Positions 36,301-46,280 of a stretch of 64,000 nucleotides of DNA are shown piece by piece. Where the stretch lies: the NCBI RefSeq assembly GCF_040954645.1, contig NC_092803.1, positions 77,972,263 to 78,036,262 on the forward strand, given 5' to 3'. The position numbers were made by a program, and so were the translations under genes. Below the pieces are notes generated by a model, which was given only the letters and a program-made list of their open reading frames with translations, did no database searches and was not told where the DNA came from. Position 1 is the first letter of the stretch, and each line of letters begins with the position of its first letter. The DNA is from Diabrotica undecimpunctata (taxonomy: Eukaryota > Arthropoda > Insecta > Coleoptera > Chrysomelidae).

Positions 36301-37500
36301 ATATACTGATGGCCAAAATAAATGCAAACATATTTATTTATGGAAGTATATATTATATAATTTTTATTATTTGACAACATTATAAACAAATTTGCAATGT
36401 CATTTTCCTCAAAAAATTAATAATAAGTGGCTCCTCCTTGATTTTTTATACACTCAGTTACTCTGAGGGGCATTCTTCGAATAAATCTATATCATATTGC
36501 AGAATAATTATCCAGATTCTTCTTATGGCATCCCACAGGTCATCTAAGTTTGCTGGAGGACGCGGCAATCGATTTAGATTTCGACCTACCATATCCCAGA
36601 CATGTTCGGTGAGTGACAAATCAGCTGATCTTGATGGCCACTACAAAGTTTCTAAACCAGATTTTTGTATAAACTCCATGGCTACACGGGCAATATGAGG
36701 TATTACGTTATCCTGTTAAAAGATCGCATTTGGAATGGATTATATGTAGGGATGTTAAACAGGTTGCACTACTTCATCAATATATCGTTGAGCTATCATA
36801 ATGCCGTAAATAAGAACTAGAAGTGATTTGCTTAAGAAACATATAGAACTTCATATCATAATGCTTGGTTGTCTTGCTGTATAACGTTTAACAACCAAGT
36901 CAATATTTCGTCTCTCACTTCCAAAACGTCTTCCTCGTGGCCCATTAGAATTACCCAAACAAAACCTACATTCTTCACTGAAGCAAACAAAATTCCATTG
37001 GCCATTCCAGTTTTTCTCAGCTCTGCACCAATCTATGCGTCGAACCTTATGTTGTGGTGTCTAAGGTAACACCAAAAGCGGACAGTAAGCTCTCAGTCCT
37101 ATTTCAAGTAATCTTTAATTAACTGTTCTTCTAGAGACTACCCTTCCTGTAGCTGCAAATAAATCATCTCGTACTTTATGTATATAGTCCTGTATATTTC
37201 TCAGAGCAAGAAGTCTAAGATGGTTCAATTCACGGCCTTTTAATATTCTAGTACGTCCAAATCCTCCACGATGCCAATCAGTCTCGTCATTACCAGCTTC
37301 TCCAAACTCTTAACACCGTTGATGCATTAGATTTAATTATCAATTAAATTTCACGTGAACTAAAATCGAACTTTTTCATTTTTTCGAAGTTGCATAAATG
37401 GCAAAATTGCCGACGTACGCAAACTTTTGACATTTTAATTTTTCGGTTAAATAAAAAACAATCAAAAGTAATTAAAAATTACAAATAAACTAAATTTAAA
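36301..37500 (-). pseudogene. Tc1-like transposon remnant
   Basis: A terminal repeat at 36301-36330 (ACTGATGGCCAAAATAAATG) matches the right terminus of the copy at 10.78 kb. Minus-strand frames give WNGQWNFVCFSEECRFCLGN (first catalytic block), RRFGSERRNIDLVVKRY and WPSRSADLSLTEHVWDMVGRNL (last catalytic block). Stops and indels throughout. It has no MITE insertion, so it gives the pre-insertion state of the remnant at 9300-10795. Confidence 0.75.
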
Positions 37501-37814
37501 TAACCAAAAATAGACTTTCTTGTACACTATGTACAATAAGCCAATTATCTGCAATACGACCGGCTCATAACAGACGGCTTCTAAAAAAAAAGATGCTACA
37601 GAAAATAGCTTCAGAACCTACATTTTCAGTTACTTATTATGTCAAGTTTTCCTAAAATGTCTAATTAAAACTCACAAAGAATCACGCTATATAGTTATTC
37701 ATTTCTAATAATTTGCATTGGAGAAAACGTTTACAATAACATAAACATAATACACGCAACAAGTTTTGACCTTCAACTTTCATCGAACTTTACATAAGTT
37801 ATAGTGAAAGACCA

Positions 37815-37825
37815 GGGTAATCCCT
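37815..37825 (+). promoter_or_regulatory. kappaB-like site upstream of copy 5
   Basis: GGGTAATCCCT, identical to the site of copy 2 and about 160 bases upstream of the inferred start. Confidence 0.4.
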
Positions 37826-37947
37826 TTACCGACCGTTCGCAGAAATAAACCAAAACAACAATTTTGCGAAACCTGCTACTTATAAATTATATTTTATTGG
37901 AAAACCCGTAAACACTCCTTCTTTATGTAATTAACTAGATTTATTAA

Positions 37948-37979
37948 TATAAATAAGAGCTTCCAAAACAGAGTCAGCA
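37948..37979 (+). promoter_or_regulatory. Core promoter of drosomycin copy 5
   Basis: TATAAATAAG at 37948-37957 and initiator TCAGCA at 37974-37979, 28-base spacing, 83-base 5' UTR. Confidence 0.65.
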
Positions 37980-38058
37980 CAAGAGTCCAACCAACGATAA
38001 AAAGAACTACATTTATATTCAACGTAGACCACAGATCTGCAAAATAAAAAATTTCAAC

Positions 38059-38259
38059 ATGAAAGGTTATTTCATCTTTGCCGTTTTGTTGATCCTTACC
38101 ATCGGTACCGAACTTGCTTTCGGTGACTGTCTTTCCGGAAGATATGGAGGCCCATGTGCAGTATGGGACAACGAAACCTGCCGCAGAGTATGTAAGGAAG
38201 AAGGACGAGTAAGTGGGCATTGCAGCGCTAGTCTGAAGTGTTGGTGTGAGGGGTGTTAG
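38059..38259 (+). CDS. Drosomycin-type antifungal peptide precursor, copy 5
   Basis: A 66-codon single-exon gene, Gly8 form. The mature peptide is identical to copies 1, 2, 6 and 7, with cysteines at 2, 11, 19, 23, 33, 39, 41 and 44. It differs from its duplicate copy 2 by Gly instead of Ser at signal residue 3 and by a few silent changes. Flanks match copy 2 on both sides from the Tc1 remnant to the Jockey-like fragment downstream. Confidence 0.93.
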   Translation: MKGYFIFAVLLILTIGTELAFGDCLSGRYGGPCAVWDNETCRRVCKEEGRVSGHCSASLKCWCEGC

Positions 38260-38779
38260 CCTTTCACAGCCATTATACAATTTAGTTAATTTTATTATTA
38301 TCACTATGTTATATTAGCAAATAGTAAAATATATATATATTTTTTAAAATACTTGAATTTTATTTTTACGATACTAAACTATCATTAGAGTCTTCAAAAA
38401 AGTAAACAGATAGGTTGAATTTACCAAAATTTGATTTTATTGATTTATTTATTTCCAATTATATTACACCTATTCATATCATATTGTTTATATATAGTTT
38501 TTTATCATCTACTTTAGTGGGTCCTGGAGGTATAAGGTAAAGATGGATATTAAAAGCTAACTAGGAACAAAAATATAAGAAAATTTGAGTTGTTAGCCAA
38601 GCGCCCAATTAAATGCCATATGTCCGTAATAACGTCACTATAGCTTTATTTATTAATATCTGTAATTGCAATTTCTTGCCAATAGACCAGTAAAATTGAA
38701 GTTGGATTCTCAATTGTTTTCTGTCGAGGTGCAAACTTCTTTTTTCTGACGAATAATTGTCATTTAGTATTATTACTGA

Positions 38780-39181
38780 ACACGTATTTCGCCTTAAGGC
38801 GAAGATGACATGGATTGATTTAGTCTCGTTAACTCCAATTTTCCATATTCTTAATCATTTTTGGATTTTATTTAAGATTTAAGATAGTTTATAGGTGAGA
38901 CAGCCAATGGATTTTTATGGGAGGAAAATAATGCAGTATTATCTGCGAAAGTCTCTATTATTGTGGTTCTTGTGGTTGGTAGATCTGTAAAGATAGTGAA
39001 AACATTCTGATTCATCGGTAAGATATCGGTAAGATAGTTTCGAAACAAATTCATTTTATTCTGATTCATATTTAACTGAAGAATATCTATCACATAAGTA
39101 GCATTTTAAGAATTCATAGAATGTATAAAAAGTTTTTTAGTTTGTAGAGTAGTCCTTTGGACCAGCCTTTATCGAAGGCCT
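38780..39181 (-). pseudogene. Jockey-like RT fragment, distal part
   Basis: Minus-strand frame with ETFADNTALFSSHKNPLA (catalytic ADD block as ADN) and ECFHYLYRS-type sequence. It continues at 40637-40790 on the other side of an RTE-type insertion. Confidence 0.65.
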
Positions 39182-40636
39182 TCTTAGAGTGCCGTCTCCC
39201 TACGGAGGTTGGCAATCATAATGGCTATTTTTATTTTTGAACTTGCTGCTTTAAACAAATCAATCGATCTGCATTGATACCAATCACGTAGATTCTTGAA
39301 CCATGAGTTCTGCCTTCGGCCAACAGATCTTCTTCCTTGAGTCTTTCCCTGTATTATAAGTCTCAAAATTTCATATTTTGGTCCTCTCATCACGTGGCCT
39401 AGGTATTCCAGTTTTTTGGTTTGTATAGCGGTGATTAGTTCTGTTTCTTTATCAACCCTCTCTAGTACTTCTTTATTTGAAATTCTATCATTCCATGATA
39501 TTTTTAATACTCTGCGGTATAATCAGAGTTCAAAAGCCTCGATTCTTTTTAAATTGCATTTTTTTAATGTCCATGTCTCAGCTCCATATAATAATATTGA
39601 AAATATATAAAAATTTAGATTTTTGCACGTTAGGAGTGGCTTCATTCGTATAAATGCTGATCTGGCAATCTCTATTCGCCTGTTTATTTCTGCAGTATGA
39701 CCATTGGTTTCATTGATCAAAGTTCCCAAGTACTGATATTTTTCTCCTTGTTCTATCACGTTACCATTGATTGTCAATAGGTGATGGTATATTTTGTGGT
39801 CTCTTTGTAATTAGCATGTATATTATAGAAATTCCCATCTCAGCACTATTCATACTTAAGCTTTCGATAAAATGTTGTAGATCTTCTATACTCGTGGCTA
39901 TGATCACAGTGTCGTCTGCATATCGTAAGTAGTTAAATAATTTTCCGTTAACGGTAACTCCCGCTTTGATATTATTGAGCGTGTTTTGGAAAATTTCTTC
40001 AGAATATAAGTTAAACAAAAGTAGCGATAAAACTTTGCGTGGACAATAAAACAGTCTGAAATCAAAAAATTAAACTACTTTGAGATGTGGTGCTACAGAA
40101 GAATCCACAGAATATCGTGGACTGAAAAAGTAACTAATATAGAGGTGTTAAAAAGAATGAAGAAAGAATGTAAAGTCATAAAAACTGTTAAAATTAGAAA
40201 GATTCAATATCTGGGTCATATAATGAGGGGCGAGAAGTACGTATTACTTAGGTTAATTATGCAAGGGAAGATACAAGGGAAGAGAAACCCAGGACGACGC
40301 AAAATATCCTGGCTAAGAAATTTGAGAGAGTGGTTCGGTTGCAGCTCATTAGAATTATTCAGAAGCGCGGCCAATCAAATTAAAATAGCGATGATGATTT
40401 CCAACCTCCGATAGGAGAAGGAACCTGAAGAAGAAGCGATAAAACATATTCCTATCTAACTTCTCTACAGATTTTCATTTCTTCTGAGTGTTTCCCGATA
40501 ATTTGAACTATGGCACTTTGGTTCCAATATAATTTTTGCACTATATTTATGATTTTACTACCAATGCGCTAGTTCATAAGTATTGATATTAGTTTTTCAT
40601 GCCTTACTTTATAGAAAGCTTTTTCGTAATTAACAA
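39182..40636 (-). mobile_element. 5'-truncated RTE-like LINE with target duplication
   Basis: Inserted in the Jockey-like fragment with target duplication TCGAAGGCCT (39172-39181 and 40637-40646); the uninterrupted site is near 12268-12277. The minus-strand reading gives an RT front (EKAFYKVRHEKLISIL, NIVQKLYWNQSAI), LLFNLYSEEIFQNTLNNIKAG, the LRYADDTVII catalytic block, YLGTLINETNGHTAEINRRI, GAETWTLKKC and a C-terminal tail (IQGKTQGRRSVGRRQ...IANLRRETAL). Frameshifts and stops. A second LINE is nested inside it at 40034-40434. Confidence 0.88.
40034..40434 (+). mobile_element. Nested 3' fragment of a second RTE-like LINE
   Basis: Flanked by AGCGATAAAAC (40023-40033 and 40435-40445). Encodes only a C-terminal region (MWCYRRIHRISWTEKV, YLGHIMRGEKYVLLRL, GKRNPGRRKISWLRNLREW, MMISNLR) and a GAAGAAGAAG tail. 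Opposite in orientation to its host element. A heavily 5'-truncated insertion. Confidence 0.85.
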
Positions 40637-40790
40637 TCGAAGGCCTGGCTTGTATAAAAAAAGGCTGCTTGAGCAATATCGTTTATTTTGAAGGTCATTA
40701 CTGATTTAATTGACTAACCATGGGCTTGTTTTACGGTTTCACGTTCTTGTCTAAACCCAAAATGGAATCATGGAATACGGTTTTTGCTGT
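40637..40790 (-). pseudogene. Jockey-like RT fragment, proximal part
   Basis: The part of the Jockey-like fragment 5' to the insertion at 39182-40636, matching 12268-12425. Confidence 0.6.
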
Positions 40791-40905
40791 ATATCTATAA
40801 CTAGCTTAATAAGTTTTAATATTATTTTTTTCCTGTTGTAGGTACGGTGTTGTTATTGTGTTGAAAATTTGTAATATTGCCGTTATTAATTTTTTGCCAA
40901 TTTTT

Positions 40906-41479
40906 GCCTCCTGTTCTTTACAACAAAAATTACAATTGAAAAATTACTTTAATTGATGGAGGACAAAACCAAGCAATATACTTAAAAATACCATTAAAAC
41001 ATATTTAGAGGTTGAATCGGAGATAATTTGACCTACAAAAACTAACGTCTTATGAAGAGCAAATTCAAATTGATAACATCCACAAGTAACAAGAACACTG
41101 TTGTTTACAGAAGAAAAAACTGCATAGAAAGAAAAGCTTGGCAACAAAACAAAACAGTGAGAAATAAAAATAAATTTTATTAAACAGCATATGAACTAAA
41201 AAAATTTTTGGAATAAAAAATCAGTCTATACAAATGTAATAAGAAGAATTTACGTGAACAGAAGTAACCGACAACCCATTACAAAAAGCAACGAGAAAAC
41301 TAAAAAGTTCAAGTTACAATACCACTACTAAGGAAAATTTAACGAGGAATATTAAGGTATATTAAATTATTAATTAGTATCTCAGAAAGGAATGATGCCT
41401 TCGGTCACTATCTCTCACAAATCTATCAACTAAAATTTGTAATCAACACCTGAAGAATTGAAGAGTACATGGTGTACTA
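40906..41479. other. AT-rich sequence, no gene seen
   Basis: Inside the spacer of inverted repeat 2. No feature recognised. Confidence 0.4.
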
Positions 41480-41519
41480 TGTGTGTGTGTGTGCGTGTGT
41501 GTGTGTGTGTGTGCGTGTG

Positions 41520-41597
<78 letters not shown>
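41480..41597. repeat. (GT)n then (GA)n microsatellite
   Basis: About 85 bases of GT with a few GC interruptions, followed by about 32 bases of GA. Confidence 0.95.
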
Positions 41598-41704
41598 TGG
41601 CGTTAGACAAATAATCTTTTTTCCACAGAAAATTGTTATAAGGATGTTTAAATTTTTATCTTAGAATATAACGTTGATTAGAATATTATATATAAATTTG
41701 TCAG

Positions 41705-41905
41705 AATTTTCTTCTTCTTCTTTGGGTTTTTGCCTGTCAAATTTCTTTCGCCGCTTTCGTATTCTCCATTATCTGAAGATGACCCCATCAACTGAGTTGC
41801 CTTCTTTCTAGATATTCTAATGTGGACTTTATTTGTAAATCTTCTCTTATTTGAGTGTTCCGTAGTCTATCTCTTTTGGTAACTCTTCGAAATCGTCTCG
41901 GATAT
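41705..41905 (-). pseudogene. RTE-like LINE 3' fragment
   Basis: The minus strand encodes PRRFRRVTKRDRLRNTQIRE, then TLEYLERRQLS, a stop, and WGHLQIMENTK, the C-terminal domain of an RTE-like polyprotein, ending in a CTTCTTCTTC-type tail. It abuts the next LINE. Confidence 0.65.
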
Positions 41906-41919
41906 TTCATTTCATCATC

Positions 41920-44850
41920 ATCATCATTTTGGCTTTACAACCCTGTGTGGGTCCTAGCCTCCCCAAGAATTTTTCTCCAGTCGTCCCTATCCATCGCCTT
42001 CCTCCGCCAAGCACGTATTTCCATATTTCTCATATCTTGGTCTATGTTATCTAGGAATCTTGTTTTGGGTCTTCCTCTTCTTCTTTGACCAATAGGTCTA
42101 TCAAGGAGCGTTTTTCTAGCTGGGTCGGTTTGCTCCATCCGCATTACATGGCCTACCCTCCTCAGACGTCCTATCTTTATGTGTTTTACGATATCTGGTT
42201 CCTGGTATATCCTATAGAGTTCGAAGTTGTATCGTCTTCTCCAGACACCATTTTCATTTACCGCTCCATAGATGCGCCTTAGTATTTTTCTTTCGAAACA
42301 TCCTAACATGTTTTCATTGCTTTTTGTTAAAGTCCAGGTTTCTGAACCATATGTTAGGACTGGGCGTATTATTGTTTTGTAGAGTTTTACTTTTGTACTT
42401 CTTGATATAACTGTAGATTTAAAAAGGAGATTAAGCCCAAAATAGCATCTATTAGCCGTGCAAATTCTGCGGTTTATCTCTGAGGTAGTGTCATTTTCAG
42501 TATTGACGAGCGTTCCCAGGTATACAAATTCGTTAACTGCTTCGATGACGTCATTTTCTATAACAAGTGGCCGTAGTGTTTGTGGTTGCTTACCTATTTT
42601 CATGTATTTTGTTTTGTTGGTGTTTATTATTAAACCCATTTTTGTAGCCGCTTCCTTTAATGCTACGTACGCCTCTCGTGCTGCGTTTTCCGTTCTCCCA
42701 ACAATATTGATATCATCAGCATATGCTAAGATTTGCACAGATTTGTTATATATTGAACCGGTAGTTGTGATTTGTGACGTACGTATTACTTTTTCCAGAG
42801 CTAGATTGAATAGTATACAGGAGAGTGGGTCTCCCTGACGTAGCCCGTTATTTGTTTTAAAAGGTTCAGAGAGTTCCCCCTGGATTCGTACTTTGCATTC
42901 AACTTTTTCAAGGGTTAGTTTGGTTAAACTTACCAACTGATTTGGTACTCCTAGGTCTATCATTGCTCTAAACAATTCTCTTCTATTTACAGAGTCGTAG
43001 GCTGCCTTGTAGTCTATAAATATGTGGTGCGTGTCTACACCGTATTCCAGTGTTTTCTCTAGAATTTGTCTTAGGGTTGAAATCTGATGAATTGTTGATT
43101 TACCACCTCTGAAACCAGCCTGGTATTGTCCTAATATTCGCTCTGCATATGGTGCCATACGATGGCATAGTATATTGGAGAATATTTTATACGCTGCATT
43201 TAGGAGTGTAATTCCTCGATAGTTAGAGCATTCAAAGATATCACCCTTTTTGTGTATGGTGCAAAGTATTCCAATATTCCAATCATTGGGAAGGGACTTC
43301 TGTATCCATATTTCTTTTATAAGCTGCTGTAGGGCTATTATGATATCGTGGCCACCTTCTTTATATAATTCCGCTGGGAGATTATCTATTCCGGGTGATT
43401 TGTTTCTGGCTAGTTTGTTTACAGCGTCTTTAACTTCCAGGATCGTTGGTGGATCCTCCTCCCTCTCGTCTGCTCCGCTTACCTCGCAGCTTTCGTCTTC
43501 CGGGTTTTCTTCTTCCTCTATATTAAGTATCTGGTTAAAATATTCCGTCCATCGGTTTAGTACGTCTGTTCTTGTTGTTAAGAGATCGCCATTTAAACTT
43601 CTACATTGATTTGTGTTTGCCTTAAATTCTTTTCTGTTGATGTTAACTTTCTTATAGAATGTTCTGAATTCTTTCTCTCTGTTGAGGTTTTCTATATATT
43701 GAAGTTCCTTTTTTAAGTGGTTTCGTTTCTTCATTCTGTGTATTTTCTTTTCTTCTCTTCTCTTTGTCTGGTAATTCTCTATACTTGTTCTAGTTCGGCG
43801 GGTAAGCATTTTTGCATAGGCTTCATTTTTTTTCTGTGTTGCGTCTTTGCATTCATCGTCAAACCAGTGATTTTTTCGGGTACAAGTTTCTGTTCCTATT
43901 TCATCTTGTGCTGCTGACTCAATATCTTCCCTTATCCTGTTCCAGAATGAGTCTATACCTCTCTGGTCTTCTTCGCCTAGACTTTGATTCCTTAACCTAT
44001 TGGTAACATTTTCCCAGTACTGTTTTGCAACAGTTGCATCTCTCAGCTTCTGTACATTCCATTTATTTCTATTTATTTCTTTTTCTTTGTTGGAGTTTGA
44101 AATTCTAGCCCTTAGTGTTGAGATCACTAAACAATGGTGTGAGTCTATGTTTGCGCCTCTATAACTTCTGCAGTTTATTATGTCCGTTCCGTGTCTTGAA
44201 TCTATTAAGATGTGATCAATCTGACTAGTTGTTCTTAAATCAGGGGAGGTCCAGGTTACCTTGTGTATATTCTTGTGTTCAAAATAGGTGCTAGCGACGG
44301 TCATGTTCAGTGCTGCTGCTAAGTTTATCAGTCGTAATCCATTATCGCTACTGATGTTGTGTAGGCTATGCCTTCCTATAGTCGGCATAAAAACATGCTC
44401 TCGTCCTATTCTTGCATTCATGTCACCAAGCACTATTTTAATGTCATTTTTGGGGCATCTTCTGTAGGCTTGTTCTAGGTCTTCGAAAAACTGTTCTTTA
44501 ATGTCTTCTAGTTTGTCGTCGGTCGGGGCATGTGCATTAATTAAGCTGTAATTAGAGAATTTACCTTTTAAGCGTAAATAGCACATTCTTTGACTGTAGG
44601 CTTTAAAATCAATAACTAGGCCTTTTGTTCTTTGGTTTACTATAAATCCCACTCCATCTATGTGTTGATTTTCATTGCAGCTGTAATATATGGAGTGGGT
44701 TCTCTTGTCAAGAATGCCTGTTCCCGTCCATCGCATTTCCTGCAGTGCCAAAACATCTACTCTGTACATGTTCACTATGTCTAGTAGAGATGCGAGTGCT
44801 CCAGCTCGGTACAGGGTTCGGGTGTCCCATGTTTCATTTCTACTGCCTGT
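41920..44850 (-). mobile_element. RTE-type LINE, nearly full length
   Basis: The 3' end has the short ATGATGATGATGATG tail characteristic of RTE elements (41920-41935). The 5' end of the reading frame is open above the first Met but the usual endonuclease start (TWxVRTLYRAG-type) is reached only through a frame change near 44845, so the element is slightly 5'-damaged. It lies in the spacer between the arms of inverted repeat 2, and a 3' scrap of the same family is at 7470-7850. Confidence 0.88.
41935..44775 (-). CDS. RTE-type endonuclease/reverse transcriptase, 946 codons
   Basis: One uninterrupted frame. The apurinic-type endonuclease occupies about residues 1-230 (LALQEMRWTG, VLGDMNARIG, QIDHILID, SHHCLVIS). 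Then a basic linker. The RT is about residues 440-720: NKSPGIDNLPAELYK, CTIHKKGD, NYRGITLLNAAYKIFSNIL, GFRGGKSTIHQI, IDYKAAYDSVNR, GLRQGDPLSCILFNLALE and LAYADDINIVGRT. A C-terminal domain (ETWTLTKSN, GRLRRVGHVMRM, GQRRRGRPKTRFLDNI) follows. The translation continues about 20 codons above the first Met in frame (RTLYRAGALASLLDIV) before a TAA. It nicks target DNA and primes reverse transcription of its own RNA. All catalytic motifs are present, so it may be a recent arrival, though its start is damaged. Confidence 0.9.
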   Translation of the reverse strand: MNMYRVDVLALQEMRWTGTGILDKRTHSIYYSCNENQHIDGVGFIVNQRTKGLVIDFKAYSQRMCYLRLKGKFSNYSLINAHAPTDDKLEDIKEQFFEDLEQAYRRCPKNDIKIVLGDMNARIGREHVFMPTIGRHSLHNISSDNGLRLINLAAALNMTVASTYFEHKNIHKVTWTSPDLRTTSQIDHILIDSRHGTDIINCRSYRGANIDSHHCLVISTLRARISNSNKEKEINRNKWNVQKLRDATVAKQYWENVTNRLRNQSLGEEDQRGIDSFWNRIREDIESAAQDEIGTETCTRKNHWFDDECKDATQKKNEAYAKMLTRRTRTSIENYQTKRREEKKIHRMKKRNHLKKELQYIENLNREKEFRTFYKKVNINRKEFKANTNQCRSLNGDLLTTRTDVLNRWTEYFNQILNIEEEENPEDESCEVSGADEREEDPPTILEVKDAVNKLARNKSPGIDNLPAELYKEGGHDIIIALQQLIKEIWIQKSLPNDWNIGILCTIHKKGDIFECSNYRGITLLNAAYKIFSNILCHRMAPYAERILGQYQAGFRGGKSTIHQISTLRQILEKTLEYGVDTHHIFIDYKAAYDSVNRRELFRAMIDLGVPNQLVSLTKLTLEKVECKVRIQGELSEPFKTNNGLRQGDPLSCILFNLALEKVIRTSQITTTGSIYNKSVQILAYADDINIVGRTENAAREAYVALKEAATKMGLIINTNKTKYMKIGKQPQTLRPLVIENDVIEAVNEFVYLGTLVNTENDTTSEINRRICTANRCYFGLNLLFKSTVISRSTKVKLYKTIIRPVLTYGSETWTLTKSNENMLGCFERKILRRIYGAVNENGVWRRRYNFELYRIYQEPDIVKHIKIGRLRRVGHVMRMEQTDPARKTLLDRPIGQRRRGRPKTRFLDNIDQDMRNMEIRAWRRKAMDRDDWRKILGEARTHTGL

Positions 44851-45029
44851 ATTTTACTCTTTTGTCGTTCTATTAGTACCTCCCGACACCCATCCAAAAG
44901 TTCTTACTGGCATATATATTGACGTTAACATATTAATTTTTGTTTTTCTTGTAATTTCAATCTTTTTTATGAATTTATTGTTCATTGAATAGTATAGGTT
45001 CATCGTTTTTTGAATTCTATTATTAATAT

Positions 45030-46140
45030 CTGTTTCCTGTCTTCCGTTGTCTTCTAATTCTACTCCTAAGTATTGGAAGGTTCAGGCTTGTTCTATATTT
45101 ACTTCTTCTATATGTATATTTTATTTTTTCTTTATTTTCTCCTATCACGATAAATTTTGCTTTATTTTTAATAATTGTCATCCATATTTTTTTAGCACTT
45201 CATTCCATATTTCTATATTTCTTTGTAGTTGTTTCTCATTTTCGGCCAATATGACGACATCGTCGGCAAATACTTCTGAAATGTCTATAACCCACATCCA
45301 CTTTATTCACTTTCACGTTACAGTTCTTAATTATCTCATACATTTATATTATAAATAGTGTTGGACTTAATCCTCCTCCTTGTCTCAGACCCTTGTTTGT
45401 AGTAAATGGTTTTGATGTTCTATTTTGACTGATGACGTAGTTGATATTTTTGTTTTGTTTATGTTCTTGATTACCCTTATCATTTTGTTACTAATATCTC
45501 TCTTTTCTAATATTTCCCATAGTTTTTGTCTTGGTACCGTGTTTCAAAGCCTTTGTAAGGTCTATATACACCAGATACATCTTTTTTCTTGTTACTGATT
45601 TTTTTTTATATTATTTGTTTGATGGTAAATATATCATCATGGGTGCTTCTGCCTTTTCTGAATCGGCTTTGTGATTCTTCAAGTGTGCTCTCAATGTTTT
45701 CGGTTTTTTTTTTTAATAATTTTTCGTATATTTTCATGGCAGTACTTAAGAGTGTTCCTTTATAGTTGTTGCAATTCATTCTATCACCCTTTTTATAAAT
45801 CAGTACTATCTGAGCCTTCTGTCAGTCAATTGGTATCTGTTCCTCTCTTTGTGTGGCTTTAAATATCTTTAGTAATAACTGCTACGTTTTGTCCCATTTT
45901 TTTTATCATTTTACTTATTATTCTGTCATACCTCAGTGCCTTCCCGTTTTTTATTTCTGCAATAGCTTCTTGCAGCTCATTTATGGTTATTAGATCTACA
46001 TTATCATCTTGTATTCTTTGGTTCAACAAGTTGTTTTCTTCTTATAGCAGTGTGTTTGTAGCCTCTCTTGGAAATATTCTCTCCATCTGTTCATTATTTA
46101 ATTTTCTTCTGTGAGAAGTTCGTCAGTTTAATTCTTTAGG
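45030..46140 (-). pseudogene. Degenerate RTE-like LINE, RT region
   Basis: Minus-strand scraps in changing frames: a linker near 46100, an INCNNYKGTLLSTA-type block near 45770, KSRFRKGRSTHDD near 45660, then TNKGLRQGGGLSPTLF near 45390. Stops throughout. Different family from the neighbouring intact LINE. Confidence 0.65.
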
Positions 46141-46280
46141 TTTTTATGCATTTTTCATGGTGTATCAAATAAACATTAATAAACGGAGCAGCTGTTCAGT
46201 GAAGTTAGCTATATTATAATAAGGCAAATTAATCCTAAAAAAAGTCCCTCGTTGCGATCTGATAACTAACTGGATACTTC

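Larger units (their letters stand above)
39000..40905. repeat. Inverted repeat 2, left arm
   Basis: Pairs with 46281-48134; corresponding coordinates sum to about 87186. The inner edge is AATTTTTTGCCAATTTTT. Includes the nested LINE insertions and their target duplications, so these predate the inverted duplication. The left arm has an extra insertion of about 40 bases near 39010-39055. Confidence 0.9.

Noticed and set aside
41935..44775. Interpreting the 946-codon protein as a host developmental gene (such proteins are often mis-named in databases)
   Set aside because: Endonuclease and YADD reverse transcriptase motifs and the ATGATG tail show that it is an RTE-type retrotransposon.
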